A stretch of 64,000 nucleotides of DNA, from positions 248,001 to 312,000 of the forward strand of contig NZ_VOUA01000002.1 of NCBI RefSeq assembly GCF_024372725.1. The letters are read 5' to 3'. The notes under the pieces are model-generated. The model saw nothing but the letters and a program-made list of their open reading frames with translations, was not told the DNA's origin and did not search any database. Numbering within the stretch: position 1 is the stretch's first letter; every line of letters starts with the position of its first letter. Below, in pieces: positions 17,458 to 26,142 of this stretch. This DNA is from Methanosarcina sp. KYL-1 (GTDB lineage: Archaea; Halobacteriota; Methanosarcinia; Methanosarcinales; Methanosarcinaceae). The position numbers were made by a program, and so were the translations under genes.

Positions 17458-17472
17458 GGGGGGGGGTGAAAT

Positions 17473-19461
17473 ATGCCGTTTACTGCTGTGGATGATCTGG
17501 CGTACCGGGCTTTCGGGGATTTTTTTTATAAAAATAAGAAGAGCTTTGAAGATCTCAAAGTGAAGATACGCCACTCACACATTCCCATGACCGTGGACCA
17601 GTACCTGGCTTCTATCGTAATGTATTCCATATTTGCAGGCCTTATTGGAGGAATTTTTGGAGCATGGTTTGGCCTGAAAATCTTTGAAGAGCCGGGTTCC
17701 CGCCTCAGCCTCTTCGTGGACTCCCTGAGTGCAGGTTTCACAGCTGAACACCTGTATTTCCTTGGGTTTTTAAGTGCAATTCTGTTCTTTTTTTTGGGCT
17801 TCCTGCTGCTCTTCGGCCTGGCTTATATCTACCCGTATTTGCAGGCAGATATTCGAAATGCCTGCATCGAAAAATCAATGCTTTCGTCAGTAACTTACAT
17901 GTACGCCCTTACCAAGGGAGGTATGTCTCTCTTTGACGTATTCAGGTCCCTGAGCGCGTACACTCATATTTTCGGGGCAAGTGCCGAGGAAGTTTCCTAC
18001 ATTGTGAGGGATATGGACTGCCTGGGTAAAGACTTTATAAGTGCTCTTAAAGCTGCCAAGGAACGGACTCCCTCCGACCTCTTCAAGGATTTTATCGATG
18101 GCTTGATCCTTGTTTCGAGCAGTGGAAACGTGATGGAATACATCAAAAACAAGTCAGAACAGTACCAGGACATGGCCGAGATGGCAAACAAAAACCTGTT
18201 GAAGAGGCTTGATGTCCTGGCCGAAGTTTACGTGACAGTACTTGTGGCAGGCCCCCTTTTCATAATGACAACCCTTGTCGTGCTCCAATTCTTCCGGCCT
18301 GCTTCAGCCCAGATCCTCTATATGCTCATTTACGTGATCATACCTCTTGCAAGCCTGCTATTCATGGTGTTCCTCGACACCATAGGAGAAATTGCCCTGA
18401 ACCCGAAAAAGGTCAAACTCCCCAGATACTCTATGAACCTTTCCGATATTTCGGAGATTCCTTCAGGGCTCAGTGCAGAAGAAGAAGAAGAAAGGAAGAA
18501 AAAATTCCGTTTGTACGGACAGCTTCACAATATAAGGAACTACGTGTTCAACCCTTACAAGACTATAAGGGACGAACCCAGATACACTTTCTTCTTCGGG
18601 GTACCCCTGGGGTTATATTACCTGACCCAGGTCCCAAAGACCCTCCAGAATAACCTGAGCTTTGCCTTCAAGCTGAACCCCAACTTTTCCCACATCAGCA
18701 GCAACAGCGTTGAACTGATCAGCGGGCTTGATGATTATCTCGTCATATTTACTGCCGTCGCCCTGATTCCCTTCATTATTTTCTACGAAATAAGGGCCTG
18801 GAGGATGAGGAAAATTGACGAGAGGATGCCCGAATTGTTGAGGAACCTTTCCAGCATGAATGACTCGGGAATACTGCTTTCCAACTCACTAAAAATAATG
18901 GCAGACTCTAAAATGGGTATCCTGAGCAAAGAACTCAAAAAGCTAAAAGAAGACCTTGCGTGGGGGACTTCGGCCACAAGAGCCCTCCAGAAGCTTGAAG
19001 ACAATATAAGGACCGCTACGTCGAGCAGGATTCTCCATACCCTTATAAAGGCAAACGAGTCCACAAGCGACCTGAAAAACGTGTTATATATCACTTCGGA
19101 ACAGGTCAAGAACGATGAAAGGCTGAAAAAAGAACGTTCTTCTGAGATGGTGGTCTACATTGTCACCATTTATGTGGCTTTCTTCGTCTTCCTTTTCATT
19201 GTTTATATCCTGAGCGTATACTTCTTCCCGGAAAGTGCCGCATTTAAAACTTCTTCTGAGGGGATCGGATACGGAGGGATAGGAAACGGGCTCTTCAATA
19301 TAGAAGAGTATACCATGCTCATGTTCCATTCAGCCCTTGTCCAGGGTTTCACTTCCGGGCTGATTGCCGGGAAGATGGGACAGGGATCTGTATACATGGG
19401 CCTGAAATACAGTGTCAGCATGATGCTAATTACATACCTGGTATTCACGTTCCTGGTTTGA
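17473..19461 (+). CDS. TadC/ArlJ-type pilus membrane platform protein
   Basis: A 662-residue polytopic membrane protein with two type II secretion F-like cytoplasmic domains. Hydrophobic segments cluster near 48-66, 95-125, 253-300, 375-395, 420-440 and the C-terminus (about 560-582 and 620-660). The cytoplasmic parts are helical, for example YALTKGGMSLFDVFRSLS and LLRNLSSMNDSGILLSNSLK, the GspF signature arrangement. It is the inner-membrane partner of the upstream ATPase. The stop of the ATPase gene and this ATG are separated by nine Gs and GGTGAAAT, giving a strong ribosome-binding site. Confidence 0.88.
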   Translation: MPFTAVDDLAYRAFGDFFYKNKKSFEDLKVKIRHSHIPMTVDQYLASIVMYSIFAGLIGGIFGAWFGLKIFEEPGSRLSLFVDSLSAGFTAEHLYFLGFLSAILFFFLGFLLLFGLAYIYPYLQADIRNACIEKSMLSSVTYMYALTKGGMSLFDVFRSLSAYTHIFGASAEEVSYIVRDMDCLGKDFISALKAAKERTPSDLFKDFIDGLILVSSSGNVMEYIKNKSEQYQDMAEMANKNLLKRLDVLAEVYVTVLVAGPLFIMTTLVVLQFFRPASAQILYMLIYVIIPLASLLFMVFLDTIGEIALNPKKVKLPRYSMNLSDISEIPSGLSAEEEEERKKKFRLYGQLHNIRNYVFNPYKTIRDEPRYTFFFGVPLGLYYLTQVPKTLQNNLSFAFKLNPNFSHISSNSVELISGLDDYLVIFTAVALIPFIIFYEIRAWRMRKIDERMPELLRNLSSMNDSGILLSNSLKIMADSKMGILSKELKKLKEDLAWGTSATRALQKLEDNIRTATSSRILHTLIKANESTSDLKNVLYITSEQVKNDERLKKERSSEMVVYIVTIYVAFFVFLFIVYILSVYFFPESAAFKTSSEGIGYGGIGNGLFNIEEYTMLMFHSALVQGFTSGLIAGKMGQGSVYMGLKYSVSMMLITYLVFTFLV

Positions 19462-19487
19462 TCCCCGGATAAAAAAGAGGTGGCAGG

Positions 19488-20480
19488 GTGCCAAAAATGA
19501 AAAACGTCATTGTGAAAAACGAGGCTGTATCGGAAACATTGGGAGTGGTGCTCCTTATAGGTATTGCGGTCATCTTAATCAGCGCAGAGGGGGCATTCAT
19601 ATTTGCCAGGGAAGGACCCGATGACCTTCCCCATACCAGCCTCCGGGAGTGGATGGACACCTCGGAAGACGTTATTTACCTCAAGCACTGCGGGGGGGAA
19701 GCTATCAAAACCGACGAGCTTGAGATAATTGCGAATATCAACGGGGAAAAGTACGTCTACACCTCCCCCGAAATTCACGAAGAGCTTGGGAACAAAAGCT
19801 TTTGGGACCTGGGGGAAGTGCTGGCAATTGATGCAAGAAGTGAGTGGGGGCTCGATCTCAAGGACTACCATAATATCAACCTTTATCTCATCGATACCCC
19901 CACAGAGGAGCTGGTCCAGAAAGTTACCCTTACAACAGACTTCCGGAAAGCGCCGTATCTAACAAGGTGGATTACCCCTAAAGGGGAAGTAGTCGACACC
20001 TCAGGAGGAGAAGCGGAACTCTCCCATGTCCAGGTTGAGGACTGGAAAAGGTTAGAAGAGTTGAACATAAAAGATGAGGACGGCGCTTATACAGTATACC
20101 ATCCACCTAAGAAAATCGGGACCGAAACCGACCCGACCATATACCAGGAATTTGATTTCGGGATCAACCCCTGCCTTTATGGCTTCAGGCCTGGAGACAG
20201 CCTCACAAATGCGACTCTGAAAATAGTCTACAGGACAAATGACAACTCCCTCCTGAAAATAGAATTGAGGTTCTATGACACAGACAGCCCCCTGGGGTGG
20301 ACTGCCAGAGAGATAATGCTTCCTGAGAAAAATGCCTTCAATGTCACATATATACCCCTTATAAACTTCATCAATACTACGGAAGACCTGGCTGAGTTTA
20401 CGGTAAGGCTTGAAGCCGTAACGAATGCAGACTCCGAAAAAGAAGTGAATATCGATTATCTGGCATTATGGATAGAATGA
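19488..20480 (+). CDS. Pilin-like protein with C-terminal beta-rich module (1)
   Basis: A 330-residue archaeal type IV pilin-like protein. A short basic leader is followed by EAVSETLGVVLLIGIAVIL, a class III signal peptide and hydrophobic helix, then PHTSLREWMD and the conserved LKHCGGEAIKTDELEIIANINGE and LIDTPTEELVQ. After about residue 160 comes a second module (WITPKGEVVDTSGGEA ... ATLKIVYRTNDNS ... NIDYLALWIE) shared with neighbours. GTG 19488 is preferred because GAGGTG lies 5 nt upstream; ATG 19497 is an alternative. It probably serves as a minor pilin or adhesin exported by the adjacent machinery. Confidence 0.82.
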   Translation: MPKMKNVIVKNEAVSETLGVVLLIGIAVILISAEGAFIFAREGPDDLPHTSLREWMDTSEDVIYLKHCGGEAIKTDELEIIANINGEKYVYTSPEIHEELGNKSFWDLGEVLAIDARSEWGLDLKDYHNINLYLIDTPTEELVQKVTLTTDFRKAPYLTRWITPKGEVVDTSGGEAELSHVQVEDWKRLEELNIKDEDGAYTVYHPPKKIGTETDPTIYQEFDFGINPCLYGFRPGDSLTNATLKIVYRTNDNSLLKIELRFYDTDSPLGWTAREIMLPEKNAFNVTYIPLINFINTTEDLAEFTVRLEAVTNADSEKEVNIDYLALWIE

Positions 20481-20562
20481 TTTGACCCTATTTTTGAAAA
20501 AAGTTGATAGGTAAATATAAAGGAAGAGCTTTGAAGAAAAAACGTTGAAAAGAGGAATCGGT

Positions 20563-21495
20563 TTGCCGGACTCAAAAAAATTCACAAAAAACAGCGGAGC
20601 TATTTCGGATGTCCTGGGAGAAGTCCTCCTGACTACAATAGCAGTTATTCTTGTCAGTTCAATTGCTGTGTTTATTGTCTCTTATGACGGAGCTGCTGAC
20701 GTACCCCGTACCCAGGTGAAAGAATGGATGGATTTGCAGGCTGATACGCTCTATCTGAAACATAGCGGAGGAGAGTTTATTGATACCGAAACTCTTGAAG
20801 TTGCGGTAAATATCAACGGGGACAAGCATGTGTATCCTCAAGCTGCCATTTATGCAAATCTCGGGAACGTGAGCACATGGAAACTGGGGGATACTATTGA
20901 GATTGACACGAGAGACGAATGGGGAATCGATATCACGGATGAAGATGAAATAAACGTGTACCTGATAGATACCCCCTCAAAAGAAATAATCCAGAGGTTC
21001 AAATTTTCCTCTGAAGAGGTCACAAATTCAGGATGGATCACCCCCCAGGGTTCGGCTGTGGACACTTCGGGAGGGGATGCAACGCTCCTCGATGTCCAGA
21101 AAGCCGGAGATGGGCTTTACACCAGCTACTATCCTCCCACGAGTCCCGACCCCAGCATATACGAAGAGTTTAATTTCGGGATTAACCCCGCTCTCTGGGG
21201 GTTCTGGCCGGGGGACAATATTACGAGCGTGATTCTTAAGATCGTCTATCAGGTAAATGACAACTCCTGCGAACAGGTAAAGCTGAAGGTCCAGGAAGAA
21301 GATACCTCCAAAACCCTGTATGAAGAGAACCTCCCGGAGTATAATTCATTTACCGTTTACACTGTGGACCTATCCCCCTACATAAACAAAACGAACCTGG
21401 CAAATTTCAAGGTTAGGCTGGCAGCCACGGGAAATGCGAACGCAAGTGCTGAAAAAAGGCTGAACATAGACTACATAGCGGTACATGCCACTTAA
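20563..21495 (+). CDS. Pilin-like protein with C-terminal beta-rich module (2)
   Basis: A 310-residue paralogue of the preceding gene: leader SKKFTKNSGA, then ISDVLGEVLLTTIAVILVSS as the pilin helix, KHSGGEFIDTETLEVAVNING, LIDTPSKEIIQRF, and the same C-terminal module (WITPQGSAVDTSGGDA, NITSVILKIVYQVNDNS, LNIDYIAVHAT). TTG 20563 is preferred since GAGGA lies 6 nt upstream; TTG 20545 would lengthen the leader. The two paralogues probably arose by tandem duplication and may assemble as minor pilins. Confidence 0.8.
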   Translation: MPDSKKFTKNSGAISDVLGEVLLTTIAVILVSSIAVFIVSYDGAADVPRTQVKEWMDLQADTLYLKHSGGEFIDTETLEVAVNINGDKHVYPQAAIYANLGNVSTWKLGDTIEIDTRDEWGIDITDEDEINVYLIDTPSKEIIQRFKFSSEEVTNSGWITPQGSAVDTSGGDATLLDVQKAGDGLYTSYYPPTSPDPSIYEEFNFGINPALWGFWPGDNITSVILKIVYQVNDNSCEQVKLKVQEEDTSKTLYEENLPEYNSFTVYTVDLSPYINKTNLANFKVRLAATGNANASAEKRLNIDYIAVHAT

Positions 21496-21525
21496 AAAGT
21501 AAAACGAAGCCGAAAGGTGAAAAAC

Positions 21526-22446
21526 ATGAAAAACAAGGGCTTTGAAGCAATATCTGACTTTTGCAGATCCGAGACAGGGGTGTCCGCAGCCGTTGCAGCT
21601 ACCCTGCTCTTAGGTATCCTGGTTATTTTTATGACGACCGTCCAGGTCAATTACGTACCTGTCTGGAAAGAAGACGCGGAATACGCCCACATGTCCGATG
21701 TCTGGCAGGACATGTCCAGGCTCAAGTCAAACATCGACATCCTGTCCGCAGGGCTAGAAATAAACCCGAATGCAAGGATAGTAATGAACAGCCCTATCCA
21801 GGTAGGAGGAGCCGAAGTCCCCTTCATAGGAGGAATGACGACCGGAGGCACCCTTTCCGTCAACAACGATATCTCAGGCCTTTCGATAATCGTGAGGACA
21901 GATAACCTGACCACAGAATACAACAGCGGAACAGCCCTTTTTTACACAGGAACTGTATCGTACCGCCCGAACAACATCCACTACGTGGACGAGACCTACT
22001 GTTACGAAAACGGAGCCCTGATTGTCGCCCGGGACGGAAGGTCCCTGATGAAACTCACTCCCGAGATCGTGCTCGGAAAAGACACGGAGTCCGTAAACCT
22101 CTCCGTGAGGGCAGTGACCCTGGACGGAAACCGCGGAGTAATGGCCAGCAACACCGTAGAAGACATCAGGCTGACCTCCGAGTCTTTCACCCCTCTATTC
22201 GACCTCACCGGACTTGAAGAATACTTCAACGTCACCTCGGTAGACCTTACAGTCTATACGGAAAACACGGAAGCCTGGGAAGAGTATTTCGAAGACTCAG
22301 CCGAAGACCTCAACCTCCAAGAGGGCACGGACTATAACCTCAGCACCGGCACCTACACAGTCACCTTTTCCCTTTCCCCGGAAGATGAAGACCTCTATGT
22401 AGACGTCTACGAAGCCGTGATAAAAATCGAAACCGGGATTCAATAA
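21526..22446 (+). CDS. Large pilin-like protein of the VPVWKEDAEY family (1)
   Basis: A 306-residue protein with a pilin-type helix (SAAVAATLLLGILVIFMTTVQ) and then VNYVPVWKEDAEYAHMSDVW, a block repeated in four proteins of this locus. Other shared blocks are the VGGAEVPFIGG-type segment, GTLSVNN, YCYENGALIV and LMKLTP. The rest is beta-rich with several N-glycosylation sequons (for example NLTTEY, NVTSVD), fitting an exposed surface subunit. AAAGGTGA precedes ATG 21526; GTG 21517 lies within that site. It resembles archaeal DUF7289-type proteins by memory; no function is established to my knowledge. Confidence 0.78.
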   Translation: MKNKGFEAISDFCRSETGVSAAVAATLLLGILVIFMTTVQVNYVPVWKEDAEYAHMSDVWQDMSRLKSNIDILSAGLEINPNARIVMNSPIQVGGAEVPFIGGMTTGGTLSVNNDISGLSIIVRTDNLTTEYNSGTALFYTGTVSYRPNNIHYVDETYCYENGALIVARDGRSLMKLTPEIVLGKDTESVNLSVRAVTLDGNRGVMASNTVEDIRLTSESFTPLFDLTGLEEYFNVTSVDLTVYTENTEAWEEYFEDSAEDLNLQEGTDYNLSTGTYTVTFSLSPEDEDLYVDVYEAVIKIETGIQ

Positions 22447-22786
22447 GAGGGGGGAATATTAGCAAAAATATTTAAGTGTTGATATGAAATTATTCATACA
22501 AAAATCTATTTTTTGCCTGTTTTTCCTTCGAGTAGAGTAATAGAAATTTCAATAGATAGCCGACAATATTTTTAGTTCAGGAAATATAAGAGTAAAAAAA
22601 TAGTTTTGACATTTACTTTTCAATAATTTTAATGCAAGAAATGATTTAATTGAAACTATAATTCATGATTCAGAAAGTATTCAGGACAAAAAAAACTAAA
22701 GATCATCAAATAATACAAATCAACAGGAAACAGAAATGAATAAAAAAGAAAGTCAAAGCACCTAAAAAAGGTGCCTCGTACTGTGT
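22447..22786. other. Intergenic, convergent; pilin terminator at one end
   Basis: Very AT-rich, no gene seen. Near 22758-22774 lies the terminator-like hairpin of the minus-strand pilin gene. Confidence 0.5.
22758..22774 (-). terminator. Hairpin terminator of the minus-strand pilin
   Basis: GCACCT/AGGTGC with a 5-nt loop, 13 nt after the pilin stop on the minus strand, followed in that direction by a T-rich tract (CTTTGACTTTCTTTTTTA). Confidence 0.6.
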
Positions 22787-23272
22787 TTAGAACCTTACAT
22801 CCTTGTCGCAGATAAGCTGCTTTGTCTGGACATCAATGATCTTGATGTTGACGGTGTCACCGGAAGAAAGATCGTCAAATGGATAATCCGAAGTAGTATT
22901 AGTATACTTCCTCATGTCGATTGTAAGCATATCGCCAACATCCAAAGTTCCGAGGCCGGTGACGTCAAGTTCCTCAGAAGTGCCGCCAAGAGCAGCCATA
23001 ACCTTTGTTGTAGAGTTAGATTCAAAATAAATTGGGTCTCCACCAAGGTGTTCGAATTTGATGTATCCTTTTCCTATGTCATCGTCTGCATTGGCACTAA
23101 CGTTGACAGCGGTAATATCGAGGTTCGCCTGCGGTGCTGATCTTGCAGGGCCCTGTCCGAAGACGGATGATCCGATTGCTGCGGCGAGGATGACGGTGAT
23201 TGCGACCATCAAAACCACACCTATAACCGGGGACACTGCGCTATTGTTCTTGAAAATGTTCTTGAGATCCAT
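22787..23272 (-). CDS. Archaeal type IV pilin (major-pilin-like)
   Basis: A 161-residue classic archaeal pilin. The class III leader MDLKNIFKNNSA is followed by VSPVIGVVLMVAITVILAAA, the near-invariant haloarchaeal/methanogen pilin helix; cleavage is expected just before VSPVIGV. The globular part is beta-rich (GYIKFEHLGGDPIYF, DVGDMLTIDMRKY). It is the smallest and most canonical pilin here and the best candidate for the main filament subunit. It is the only gene of the locus on the minus strand, with its own promoter and terminator, so it is probably expressed separately and more strongly than the others. Confidence 0.9.
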   Translation of the reverse strand: MDLKNIFKNNSAVSPVIGVVLMVAITVILAAAIGSSVFGQGPARSAPQANLDITAVNVSANADDDIGKGYIKFEHLGGDPIYFESNSTTKVMAALGGTSEELDVTGLGTLDVGDMLTIDMRKYTNTTSDYPFDDLSSGDTVNIKIIDVQTKQLICDKDVRF

Positions 23273-23569
23273 ACTTTTATCCCTCCTGCATAGAGGACTT
23301 CAGGCCATAGCCTGACGTACTATAACTGTCTTAAATATATTTACGTACAATCCTTAAATTTTATAACTGCAGTTAAAGGTTATTCGTCGTTCGTATATAT
23401 ACTTTGCTAAAGACACAAAAAATATATTAATAAATATATGAGGAGATACATTTAAAAGAGAGGATTTATATTTTTATTGGATCTCTGAATAATATCCCAC
23501 AGTCAAGTTAATATTAGAGAAATAACAATACACGAAGTGGAAGAACAATTTTCTGGAAGGTGAATATAC
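23273..23569. promoter_or_regulatory. Divergent promoter region between pilin genes
   Basis: On the minus strand a TATA-like AAATATATTTAAGA (about 23327-23340) lies some 60 nt before the major pilin ATG, leaving a leader with the strong AGGAGGGAT ribosome-binding sequence. On the plus strand GGATTTATATTTTTA (about 23463-23477) precedes the 23570 gene. Confidence 0.55.
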
Positions 23570-24052
23570 GTGGAGGGGAACAAAAAAAAGCGTGCACTTA
23601 GCCGTGACTGTCTGGCCGTGTCGGAAGTGATAGGGCAGGTACTCATGGTTGCAATAGTGGTACTTGCCTTCTCTTCAATCTCGCTTGCCGTATTTTCGGA
23701 TGGTGGGGCTATGAATCCGCCTCATACGCCGCATACGGATCTGCAGGAGAAAATAGATACTAAGGAAAATACCGTGCAGATATTCCACAGCGGAGGAGAG
23801 GCTATTGACCTTGAGTACGTAAAGATTATACTCAATGTCGACGGGCAGCAGGCAGAATTCAATATGTCTGAACCTGCTGTCGAAGTCTTTGATCCTAAAG
23901 GCAACCAGCTTTCCTCTGACGACGTCTTTATGCTCGGAGATTACATCGTAATCAACGCCAGCAGTAAAATTAATATTACAGGTGGAAACGCCACTGATCT
24001 CTACTTCGTGCACACGGAGTCTCGCCAGGTGATTAAGAAGGCAATGCTCTGA
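23570..24052 (+). CDS. Pilin-like protein, short form (3)
   Basis: A 160-residue pilin-like protein: leader MEGNKKKRALSRDCLA, helix VSEVIGQVLMVAIVVLAFSS, then PPHTPHTDLQEKIDT, FHSGGEAIDLEYVKIILNVDG and a final FVHTESRQVIKKAML. It is the N-terminal domain of the larger paralogue downstream, without the extra C-terminal module. GTG 23570 is preceded by AAGGTGA. It starts the second pilin group of the locus and is probably cotranscribed with the next two genes. Confidence 0.82.
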   Translation: MEGNKKKRALSRDCLAVSEVIGQVLMVAIVVLAFSSISLAVFSDGGAMNPPHTPHTDLQEKIDTKENTVQIFHSGGEAIDLEYVKIILNVDGQQAEFNMSEPAVEVFDPKGNQLSSDDVFMLGDYIVINASSKINITGGNATDLYFVHTESRQVIKKAML

Positions 24053-24089
24053 AGAAAATCGGGATATAATTTTGCAGAGGGTGTGTTCA

Positions 24090-25049
24090 GTGGAGGGAAA
24101 CAAAAAGCACAAGAAACTTACCCGGGACTGTCTGGCGGTTTCAGAGATAATAGGGCTGGTTCTCATGATAGCGATAGTGGTACTTGCCTTTTCTGCTGTA
24201 TCGCTTGCCGTATTCTCAGACGGGGGAACAATGAACCCCCCGCATACGCCGCATATCAACCTGCAGGAAAACATCAACACGTCAGATGACACCGTGCAGG
24301 TCTTCCATAGAGGGGGAGAGACTATCGACCTTGAAGACATCACGATAATACTCAACGTTGGGGAGGAGCAGGCAGAATTCGATATGTCTGAATTCCAGGT
24401 CCTTGACCCCGAAGGCAACCGGTCCGATGACAGCGTCTTTACGCTCGGGGATTGCATCGTCATCAACCCCGTCAACAGTAGTGTGGATATCACAGATGGA
24501 GACGCTATTAATATCTACGTCGTGCACACAGAGTCCAGCCAGGTGATTCAGAAGACAGTACTCTGGATAGATTCCGGGGATTTGCCTGAATGGATAACGC
24601 CTTATCCTTATGGAAGTGTATATGATAGTCTCGGAGGGTGGCAGGATGAAGAATTAGTCGATAAAATCGGTGACGGGCTGTTAACAGAGAATGAATTTCC
24701 ACAAGATGAATATGTATACGAAAACTTTACCTTTGGCACAGGTGCAGAGGAGCTAGACATTCCAGAAGGCACATCGTTTATCGAAGTTCGCCTGAAAGTC
24801 GTTTATATAAAACACGACAACAGTCCGGAGATTATGTCACTGAAAATCTATAATGGATCCCAATGTATCACAATAATGGAAGAGCTCCCCACAAATCTGA
24901 ATACTGTAGAAATGCCCATTACTGAACACGTAAAAACCACTGCAGAACTTGAAAATCTCTTAGTCCAGATATCAACTATAGGGAATGCGGCAGATTCAGC
25001 TGATAAAGTGGGCTGGATTGATTTTGTAGGCATCCACCTGGAGTATTGA
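24090..25049 (+). CDS. Pilin-like protein with C-terminal beta-rich module (4)
   Basis: A 319-residue paralogue of the preceding gene. The first 150 residues match it closely (VEGNKKHKKLTRDCLAVSE at the start, RGGETIDLEDITIILNVGEE, VVHTESSQVIQKTVLW). The C-terminal half carries the shared module (EWITPYPYGSVYDSLGG, FIEVRLKVVYIKHDNS, WIDFVGIHLEY). GTG 24090 is chosen by alignment with the short form and by AGAGGGTG upstream; TTG 24072 is also in frame. Probable minor pilin or adhesive subunit. Confidence 0.82.
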   Translation: MEGNKKHKKLTRDCLAVSEIIGLVLMIAIVVLAFSAVSLAVFSDGGTMNPPHTPHINLQENINTSDDTVQVFHRGGETIDLEDITIILNVGEEQAEFDMSEFQVLDPEGNRSDDSVFTLGDCIVINPVNSSVDITDGDAINIYVVHTESSQVIQKTVLWIDSGDLPEWITPYPYGSVYDSLGGWQDEELVDKIGDGLLTENEFPQDEYVYENFTFGTGAEELDIPEGTSFIEVRLKVVYIKHDNSPEIMSLKIYNGSQCITIMEELPTNLNTVEMPITEHVKTTAELENLLVQISTIGNAADSADKVGWIDFVGIHLEY

Positions 25050-25090
25050 AACATGAAGAAGGGAATCCGAATCCGGAGGTTTGAAGACAT

Positions 25091-26020
25091 ATGAAAGAAA
25101 AGAATCCGAAAAGTTCACAGGTAAACAAGCCCCTTTTTCTCCGTTCGGAATCTGCATCGTCAACCGTTGTGGGGGCAGTTTTGCTACTGGCGATCATTGT
25201 TATGGTATTATCGGTAATCAGACTTAGCTATATCCCGGAATGGAAAAACGATGCGGAATATTCCCACATGAATGATGTGTGGGGGGACATGGCAGACCTC
25301 AAATCAAAAATCGACTTAATGACCATAATCCTGGCATCAGACCCAGCTACCTCGAATACTGAAATTACAATGAGTATACCTTTTCACATGGGAGGAGGGG
25401 ATGTTCCGCTTATAGGACCAATAAAGTCCAGCGGGACTCTTTCGGTAAACAAGGACAACTGCAATATGACCGTGATCCCTAACGAGGGGAACAAAACGAA
25501 AATCCGTTGCGGCACTATAAGCTACAGCTCACAAAACAGGTATTACGTGGACCAGAACTTTGTATATGAGGGAGGAGCTCTGATCCTTTCCCAGGGAGAA
25601 CAGTCTTCCATGATGCTTTACCCTTCGATTCGCTTCTCCAGAGTATCAGCAAAGAAATACAATGTTTCGATACATGCCGTGGAGATCTATAAACAAGGAT
25701 ATATCCCCTCGGACATCGTTTCATCGAATACCGGATGTTCTCTCCGCCTTACTGGCAGGGAGTTTAAACCCCTCTATGACAGTATGGAAAGCTCCAACGA
25801 CACAGACTCCTTCACTTTAACGATTAATACTAACTATCCCGATGCTTGGGACCTGTACCTCAAAGAAACAATGGCAGATGCAAGGGTAACAGATTATGAT
25901 ATTGATAAAAGAGGAAACAGCGTGAGTTTAACTTTCCCCTCTGGATCAAGTGGAGAGAGCCTGGAAAGGCTCCAGGTGAGTAAGACAGTGATCAAGGCAG
26001 AACCGGGAATAGGGATCTAA
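25091..26020 (+). CDS. Large pilin-like protein of the YIPEWKNDAEY family (2)
   Basis: A 309-residue relative of the 21526 product: pilin-type helix ASSTVVGAVLLLAIIVMVLS, then YIPEWKNDAEYSHMNDVWGD, IPFHMGGGDVPLIGP, SSGTLSVNKDNCNM, NRYYVDQNFVYEGGALIL and SSMMLYPS. Two cysteines flank the IRCGTISYSS segment. It ends within a hydrophilic beta-rich region without the extra module. CCGGAGGT stands upstream of ATG 25091. Follows the two small pilin-like genes as in the first group. Confidence 0.8.
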   Translation: MKEKNPKSSQVNKPLFLRSESASSTVVGAVLLLAIIVMVLSVIRLSYIPEWKNDAEYSHMNDVWGDMADLKSKIDLMTIILASDPATSNTEITMSIPFHMGGGDVPLIGPIKSSGTLSVNKDNCNMTVIPNEGNKTKIRCGTISYSSQNRYYVDQNFVYEGGALILSQGEQSSMMLYPSIRFSRVSAKKYNVSIHAVEIYKQGYIPSDIVSSNTGCSLRLTGREFKPLYDSMESSNDTDSFTLTINTNYPDAWDLYLKETMADARVTDYDIDKRGNSVSLTFPSGSSGESLERLQVSKTVIKAEPGIGI

Positions 26021-26142
26021 GCTGAAATTCCTGAGATGTCCGTTTATCCGTAAGGTCCGTTATCCGTAAGTGAAAATATAAGAAATCAAAGAGCAAACCG
26101 GAGAGAGTCCTGACTCGGACAATTATGTAGCAGGATCTAAAC

